NCBI GenBank assembly: GCA_021161105.1
Contig: JAGHBG010000082.1
Location: forward strand, 1-11,728
Direction: 5' to 3'
Length of the DNA: 11,728 nucleotides
From: Thermotogaceae bacterium
GTDB taxonomy: Bacteria; Thermotogota; Thermotogae; Thermotogales; Thermotogaceae
A program made the position numbers and the translations under genes. Below, one piece after another: positions 7,655 to 11,728 of the stretch. Position 1 is the stretch's first letter. Each line of letters begins with the position of its first letter. The notes beneath the pieces were generated by a model that was not told where the DNA came from, ran no database searches, and was given only the letters and a program-made list of their open reading frames with translations.

Positions 7655-7689
7655 TAAATGTGCAAAAAAGAAAAAGGGATGGTGATTTC

Positions 7690-8835
7690 GTGTTTGACAA
7701 AAAGAAAAAACTGTACAAATTTCCATGTTTTGTGGATACTCATATGCATTTGATATCTCTGGGAATAAAACTTCTAACCCATGATCTTGAAAAGGAAAAT
7801 TTGAAGGAGCTTCTTGAAAGTGAAATGGAACTTTTGTTTGCAAGAGGATGGTCAAATATACCGCCTTTAGACTTGATAAATCAATACAGCTATCCAGTAA
7901 TTCTAATAAGAAAATGTGGTCATGTTGCCGTTGTTAACGATACTGCAAAGAAAAAACTCGGACTGAAAGATAACCTCGTTTATGAAAGTGATATGGAAAA
8001 ACTTTACGAAATCTTTGATTTAAATTTCTACAAAAAAGCACTAAAGGTCGCAGAGAAAGAAATGCTAAGAGTGGGAGTAAGCTATGTTCACACTGATGAT
8101 CTTCACGGTATGAACTACGAAGAACTTGTTGAGATTTTAAAAGGTGCAAAAATAAGAATTTACGAAAAACTCGCTATAAAAGATCCAAGAAAGGAAATGT
8201 TCGGAAAAATAACAAATAGAGTAGTCATAGGTGCTATAAAGCTCTTTGCTGATGGGTCAATCGGCGCAAGAACAGCTTATATGAAAAAACCCTATAAAGA
8301 TACCAAAGATAAAGGATTGTTTTTATTAAAAGACGATGAAGTCAAAAGAATATTCGAATTTGGAAAGGAAAATAATGTGGAAATCTGCGTACACATCATA
8401 GGTGATGGTGCTATGGAGATTATGGCAGAATACTTTGAAAAATATCCAGGAAACAGAATTATACATGCACAGCTGGTGCCAAAGGAAGTTTTACCGAAAC
8501 TCAGGAATACCCGTTTTTCCATTCAACCGCATTTTTACGCGGAGGATAAAAAATCAGGTCTTTTAGATATCATCAATACAGATTCAATTATTTATCCATT
8601 TTTTGAACTTTACAAGATGGGATACGACGTAAGTTTTTCCACAGACGCCCCCGTGTCTCCTCACGATCCAAGGTATGTTATAGAAAAAGCAATGATGATG
8701 GGATTTTTGAAGGAAGATGCAATAAAACTTTATACAAAAGGCTCGCAGGATTTCTGCTATTATGAAAAAGAAGATATCACGCAAAATTATCCTGTAGCAG
8801 TAGAATTTTCGGGCGGTGAATTTTTAGAACTCTAA
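7690..8835 (+). CDS. Short YtcJ-type metal-dependent amidohydrolase (Amidohydro_3)
   Basis: A 381-residue protein of the YtcJ/N-substituted formamide deformylase-like group. Metal and catalytic landmarks are DTHMHL (His18, His20), the YPVILIRKCGHVAVVN block (68-83), KLFADGSIGARTAYM (184-198), CVHIIGDGA (233-241, His235), IIHAQLV (His259), IQPHF (278-282) and FSTDAPVSPHDP (316-327, Asp319). All active-site positions appear present. It is much shorter than usual family members of about 500 residues: the barrel begins after about 15 residues, so the N-terminal beta-sandwich strands are missing, and the C-terminal strands are minimal. The start is GTG 7690, with GGTGA 4 bases upstream; the in-frame GTG at 7660 has no ribosome-binding sequence. 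The substrate is unknown; the family hydrolyses amide or related C-N bonds. It diverges from the AlaX unit and its stop lies 12 bases from the stop of the HD-GYP gene. Confidence 0.88.
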   Translation: MFDKKKKLYKFPCFVDTHMHLISLGIKLLTHDLEKENLKELLESEMELLFARGWSNIPPLDLINQYSYPVILIRKCGHVAVVNDTAKKKLGLKDNLVYESDMEKLYEIFDLNFYKKALKVAEKEMLRVGVSYVHTDDLHGMNYEELVEILKGAKIRIYEKLAIKDPRKEMFGKITNRVVIGAIKLFADGSIGARTAYMKKPYKDTKDKGLFLLKDDEVKRIFEFGKENNVEICVHIIGDGAMEIMAEYFEKYPGNRIIHAQLVPKEVLPKLRNTRFSIQPHFYAEDKKSGLLDIINTDSIIYPFFELYKMGYDVSFSTDAPVSPHDPRYVIEKAMMMGFLKEDAIKLYTKGSQDFCYYEKEDITQNYPVAVEFSGGEFLEL

Positions 8836-8847
8836 ACCACGTTGCTT

Positions 8848-10863
8848 TTACTGTCCACAGATTTTTTGAAAAACCCTTATAAAAACCTGGACAACTTGCG
8901 GATCAAATTGCACTCCCGAGTTTTTGACGATTTCGTTCAGTGCTTCTTCTGGCTTCAGTGCTTCTCTGTAAGGTCTTTTACTCGTCATAGCATCAAAAGC
9001 GTCTGCCACGGCGATTATCCGTGCTTCCAGAGGTATTTCGCTACATTTTAAACCATCGGGATAACCCTTACCATCACATCTCTCATGATGATGACGAACT
9101 ATCTTTGCGATATCTTTAAGCTCATCTATTTCCTCAATGATCTCCGCACTTTTCACCGGATGGAGCTTTACAAGGTCGTATTCTTCTTCTGTTAACTTGT
9201 CTGGTTTGTGGAGAACATCCTGTGGAACGAATATTTTTCCAACATCATGAAGAATTCCTGCCCAATATATTTTCTTTTTCTTGTCCTCAGAAAGTCCCAT
9301 TTCATTTGCTATCCTGACCGCCAGATTTGCCACTCTTTCCGAATGTCCTTTTGTGTATGGACTATAAAATTCAAGGGCTTTCACAAGAGCTAAAATAATT
9401 TCTCTTTGAAACTTATCCTGAATCTTTACATAATTTCTAATCATTATGAAAGCTGCCCCAATCCTTGAAAAGGCCTCAGCGATTTTGACATGATGTTCAG
9501 AAAAGCTCCCATTTTCTGACGGCGAAATGTCAATTACCACGGTTCCCACTCTATCGTTCTCAACAAACACTGGAAGTATCAAACTTTCCTTTATCGGCTT
9601 TGATACTTTCATAAGAACCTCATAATCTTCTGGATCCATAATTTTTTTATCAACATTTAAAATATCTTTGACCACTACTGGCTTCTCGTAATAGAAAATA
9701 AAGGGTTTCTTGAATCTATGACTGTTGAAAAGCTCCTTATCATGCCCAACAGCCGCCACCATTTTCACATCTCCCTTTTCATTCAACCTGTACATAGAAC
9801 CGTATTTTGCAGGTTTGAGATATTCAAGAGCAATTTCGAGTAGCCTTTGCATAAACTCCTCTTCATCAATTTCAAGATTCACTACCTGTGATACATGCTC
9901 CATTATTTCAAGTGACTTGTTGAAGGATTCTTCAGCTTTTTTCAAATAAAACTCGAGCTTTTTGTTCAACTTTTCCAATTCTTCACTTCTTTTCTTTATC
10001 TCTGACGTTGCTTTTTCTAACTCTTCCTTAAGCTTCTTTGAAAAGGTGTACTGTATAAGTATCACTATGATAAACACCAACATAATAACAACAAGCATCC
10101 TAATAACAATCAAAACTTTTTTTGAAATATCTCCTGAGATGTTTAAATAACTTTTAACGCTCTTCCAATACACAGAATCCGGATCGGCTTTCCAGCTTTT
10201 CAAATATTCATCTATTTTGGATATAACTTGATCAGCAATCTTAGATTTTTTTAAAAAGGCTAATTTCAAATTGACGGGTCTAAATACAATAGAGGAGATG
10301 TAGTATCCATACTTAGAAAAATAGAGCAAAGAAGATATCCTGCTAATGACACCTGCATCTATCTCATCGTTTGCAACATCCTTTGCGATATTTTCATAAG
10401 AACTGTATGTCTCCTTTACTCTGGCTTTTATGGAAAAACTTTTTAATATGTTTTTAAAAGCGTTTCCGTAAACATCATTTATAACAATACCAACAGCTTT
10501 CCCCTTAAGGTCGAATATACTGGATATTGCTTTTTTAGAAACAACAACTCCCCAATTTTGAAAGAATGGTTCTGAATTGAAAACAAACTTTTTCTTTCTT
10601 TCGTCAGTTTCGGCTATAGCCGCAATGCAATCTATTTGCCCTTTTTCCAAAGCTGAAAAAAGATCTTCCCATTTGTAATAACTATAAGATATCTTCCACC
10701 CTTCCTTTTTTGCAATTTCATTAAGGACATCAACATAAATACCTGCTGCTTTATTACCTTTCACATATACCAACGGATAATCATCATAAACTCCAACTCT
10801 CAAAGTGAGTGAAAATGACACGGAACTTATCAAAACCATAATAAATACTATTCTTCTGACCAT
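8848..10863 (-). CDS. Membrane HD-GYP phosphodiesterase with periplasmic solute-binding sensor and GAF domain
   Basis: 671 residues. A signal peptide (1-18) is followed by a type-3 solute-binding domain (about 20-240), with the ligand-type Arg89 in ETDERKKKFVFNSEPFF and Asp169 in NDEIDAGV. Then come one membrane helix (about 249-271), a coiled coil (about 274-310), a GAF domain (about 325-475) and HD-GYP (about 485-668). HD-GYP residues seen are His539-Asp540, Lys543, His568, HHHE (591-594), GYPDG (600-604) and Asp621 in VADAFDAMTS. This architecture should sense an amino-acid-like or other small ligand outside the membrane and control cyclic-di-GMP hydrolysis inside. No GGDEF domain is present. 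Start ATG 10863 has GGGAG 7-8 bases upstream. The gene diverges from ruvA and converges with the amidohydrolase. The family calls are firm; the ligand is unknown. Confidence 0.95.
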   Translation of the reverse strand: MVRRIVFIMVLISSVSFSLTLRVGVYDDYPLVYVKGNKAAGIYVDVLNEIAKKEGWKISYSYYKWEDLFSALEKGQIDCIAAIAETDERKKKFVFNSEPFFQNWGVVVSKKAISSIFDLKGKAVGIVINDVYGNAFKNILKSFSIKARVKETYSSYENIAKDVANDEIDAGVISRISSLLYFSKYGYYISSIVFRPVNLKLAFLKKSKIADQVISKIDEYLKSWKADPDSVYWKSVKSYLNISGDISKKVLIVIRMLVVIMLVFIIVILIQYTFSKKLKEELEKATSEIKKRSEELEKLNKKLEFYLKKAEESFNKSLEIMEHVSQVVNLEIDEEEFMQRLLEIALEYLKPAKYGSMYRLNEKGDVKMVAAVGHDKELFNSHRFKKPFIFYYEKPVVVKDILNVDKKIMDPEDYEVLMKVSKPIKESLILPVFVENDRVGTVVIDISPSENGSFSEHHVKIAEAFSRIGAAFIMIRNYVKIQDKFQREIILALVKALEFYSPYTKGHSERVANLAVRIANEMGLSEDKKKKIYWAGILHDVGKIFVPQDVLHKPDKLTEEEYDLVKLHPVKSAEIIEEIDELKDIAKIVRHHHERCDGKGYPDGLKCSEIPLEARIIAVADAFDAMTSKRPYREALKPEEALNEIVKNSGVQFDPQVVQVFIRVFQKICGQ

Positions 10864-10906
10864 GACTTCACTCCCATATTTAAAAAAGTAAAACTTATTC
10901 TGAGAA

Positions 10907-10915
10907 AGTATATCA
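10907..10915 (-). promoter_or_regulatory. Predicted extended -10 promoter for the HD-GYP gene
   Basis: On the minus strand TGATATACT is an extended -10 (TGn then TATACT, one mismatch from TATAAT). A clear -35 is not visible 16-18 bases upstream. The distance to ATG 10863 leaves a leader of about 35-40 bases. Confidence 0.4.
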
Positions 10916-10924
10916 TAAATTTTG

Positions 10925-10933
10925 TGTTAAAAT
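10925..10933 (+). promoter_or_regulatory. Predicted extended -10 promoter for ruvA
   Basis: TGTTAAAAT fits an extended -10 (TGnTAAAAT, one mismatch). No good -35 is seen. Transcription would start near 10940, downstream of ATG 10932, which supports the TTG start of ruvA at 10962. Confidence 0.4.
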
Positions 10934-10948
10934 GCTTTCTGGTGGTGC

Positions 10949-10955
10949 AGGAGGG
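10949..10955 (+). promoter_or_regulatory. Ribosome-binding site that decides the ruvA start
   Basis: AGGAGGG lies 6 bases before TTG 10962. The upstream in-frame ATG (10932) has no such sequence and overlaps the predicted -10. Confidence 0.7.
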
Positions 10956-10961
10956 ATACCT

Positions 10962-11522
10962 TTGATAAGATATATGAAAGGCAAGATCTCATCAGTGAAC
11001 AAAGACCACATCGTCATTGATACAGGAACTTTCGGATTTGAAATCTATCTTGATGAAGAGAGTCTATCCGTTCTAAATGAAGGTGACGATGTTCTTTTAT
11101 ATACATACTTTTCCTTTGGAGATGAGCCCAGGATATACGGATTTGTCGATGAAAGAAAAAGAGAGCTTTTCATAAAACTTATATCCGTATCAAAGCTTGG
11201 TCCAAAAACCGCCTTGAAGATCTTGGGAGCAGGTATCGATAGAATAATAAAGGCAATCAGATCAGAAGATGCAGCAGCTCTGGCTTCTTTACCTGGAATA
11301 GGTAAAAGAACAGCAGAAAGAATCATAGTGGAACTCAAAGATAAGGTAAAAGATTACAAAGTTGAACAAGAAAGTGGGCTGATATCCGAGGCAATAGAAG
11401 CCTTAAAAGCGTTAGGATTCTCTTCTAAGGAATCTTATGAGGCAGTGAAATCGGTAAAGGATAAAAGAGATCTATCTGAGATAATAAAAGCAGCCTTAAA
11501 TAAATTGATGGAGAGAAAATGA
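10962..11522 (+). CDS. ruvA: Holliday junction branch migration protein RuvA
   Basis: 186 residues, close to the usual RuvA length. Domain I (OB fold) covers about 1-62, beginning MIRYMKGKISSVNKDHIVID. Domain II has the paired helix-hairpin-helix motifs VSKLGPKTALKIL (76-88) and LASLPGIGKRTAERI (107-121), which bind DNA at the junction. Domain III (about 142-186) is the RuvB-contacting three-helix tail, starting SEAIEALKALGFS. RuvA tetramers hold the four-way junction while RuvB drives branch migration. The start is TTG 10962, chosen from the AGGAGGG 6 bases upstream and from the family N-terminus (MI...G.I); an ATG 30 bases earlier would add an unusual LSGGAGGIP extension. ruvB and ruvC are not in the window. 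The TGA stop overlaps the next ATG (ATGA). I saw no LexA-like operator upstream. Confidence 0.97.
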   Translation: MIRYMKGKISSVNKDHIVIDTGTFGFEIYLDEESLSVLNEGDDVLLYTYFSFGDEPRIYGFVDERKRELFIKLISVSKLGPKTALKILGAGIDRIIKAIRSEDAAALASLPGIGKRTAERIIVELKDKVKDYKVEQESGLISEAIEALKALGFSSKESYEAVKSVKDKRDLSEIIKAALNKLMERK

Positions 11523-11728
11523 GGGTAGTAATAAAGTATAAAAAAACTGGTATGAGCAGGTTTCTATCACCTCTAGAAACGCACAAAGCTATAGAAAGAA
11601 ATCTAAGGAGAGCAAAAATTCCTCTTGTTTTTTCCCAGGGATTTCACCCGACTCCAAAAATTTCTTATCTTGATTCAATAGCAACAGGCGTCGTTCAACA
11701 GGCGCTTTACATCACCATTGAAGTAGAA
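11519..11728 (+). CDS. DUF2344 / radical-SAM-associated protein (TIGR03936 type), N-terminal part
   Basis: Only the first 70 codons are present; the frame is open at the right edge. The sequence MRVVIKYKKTGMSRFLSPLE...AIERNLRRAKIPLVFSQGFHPTPKISY matches the start of the DUF2344 family, whose hallmark is R.RF.K.G...FlSHLD...ALRRA.IP...S.GF.P.PKIS. Here SPLE stands where many members have SHLD, so the histidine is replaced by proline. In other bacteria this domain is often fused to or encoded beside a B12-binding radical SAM protein; its biochemical role is not established. It overlaps ruvA by ATGA, so translation is likely coupled to ruvA. Confidence 0.85.
   Translation, partial: MRVVIKYKKTGMSRFLSPLETHKAIERNLRRAKIPLVFSQGFHPTPKISYLDSIATGVVQQALYITIEVE

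Noticed and set aside
7624..7749. Upstream extension of AlaX to an ATG at 7749.
   Set aside because: It would run antisense through the amidohydrolase start, has no family similarity, and the GTG at 7623 has a strong ribosome-binding site and the family N-terminus.
8836..8870. A terminator between the convergent amidohydrolase and HD-GYP genes (CTGTCCACAG followed by a T run).
   Set aside because: The pairing would need a two-base loop and a four-base stem. No credible hairpin fits in or around the 12-base gap.
10932..10961. ruvA start at ATG 10932.
   Set aside because: The ATG overlaps a likely -10 element, has no ribosome-binding sequence, and adds ten residues absent from RuvA proteins.

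Overview
The window looks like chromosomal DNA of an AT-rich, probably thermophilic bacterium. AGA/AGG arginine codons, ATA isoleucine codons and Lys/Glu/Ile-rich proteins dominate. The gene families (AlaX-L, an archaeal-type phosphohexomutase, Mut7-C RNase, an SBP-GAF-HD-GYP sensor, a short YtcJ-like amidohydrolase) and the RuvA sequence suggest a member of the Thermotogota. That assignment is from memory of family members, not from a search.

Layout. (1) Positions 7623 down to 1 on the minus strand form one tightly packed transcription unit: AlaX-L tRNA-editing protein, an alpha-D-phosphohexomutase, a PmbA/TldE-type protein, a Mut7-C RNase-like protein with a zinc ribbon, a large soluble GAF/GAF/GAF/PAS histidine kinase, a single-domain response regulator, and the first 35 codons of a secreted protein that seems to begin with a LysM motif. 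Gaps are short or negative (16 and 14 base overlaps) and no internal terminator is visible. (2) Diverging from it on the plus strand is a short YtcJ-type amidohydrolase (7690-8835). The 66-base divergent spacer carries a perfect 16-bp palindrome. (3) An SBP-TM-GAF-HD-GYP membrane protein (8848-10863, minus) converges on the amidohydrolase with only 12 bases between stops. (4) ruvA (10962-11522, plus) diverges from the HD-GYP gene and overlaps, by ATGA, the start of a DUF2344-type gene that runs off the window.

How the genes work together. The minus-strand unit mixes translation quality control (AlaX-L), amino-sugar or hexose phosphate metabolism (the mutase), peptide/modification processing (PmbA) and a two-component pair followed by a cell-wall-binding candidate. 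A link between the two-component pair and envelope state is plausible but is inference only. The HD-GYP protein should couple a periplasmic small-molecule signal to cyclic-di-GMP breakdown.

Most notable observation. The phosphohexomutase frame is broken by a single in-frame TGA (5261-5263), not a frameshift. It separates domains 1-3 from most of domain 4, which carries the phosphate-binding RASGTEP loop. A good ribosome-binding sequence lies just before the TGA and an in-frame GTG just after it. Sequencing error, nonsense mutation, readthrough and a two-polypeptide enzyme are all open. I see no insertion sequences, CRISPR arrays, tRNA or rRNA genes, and no gene-free stretch over 300 bases.
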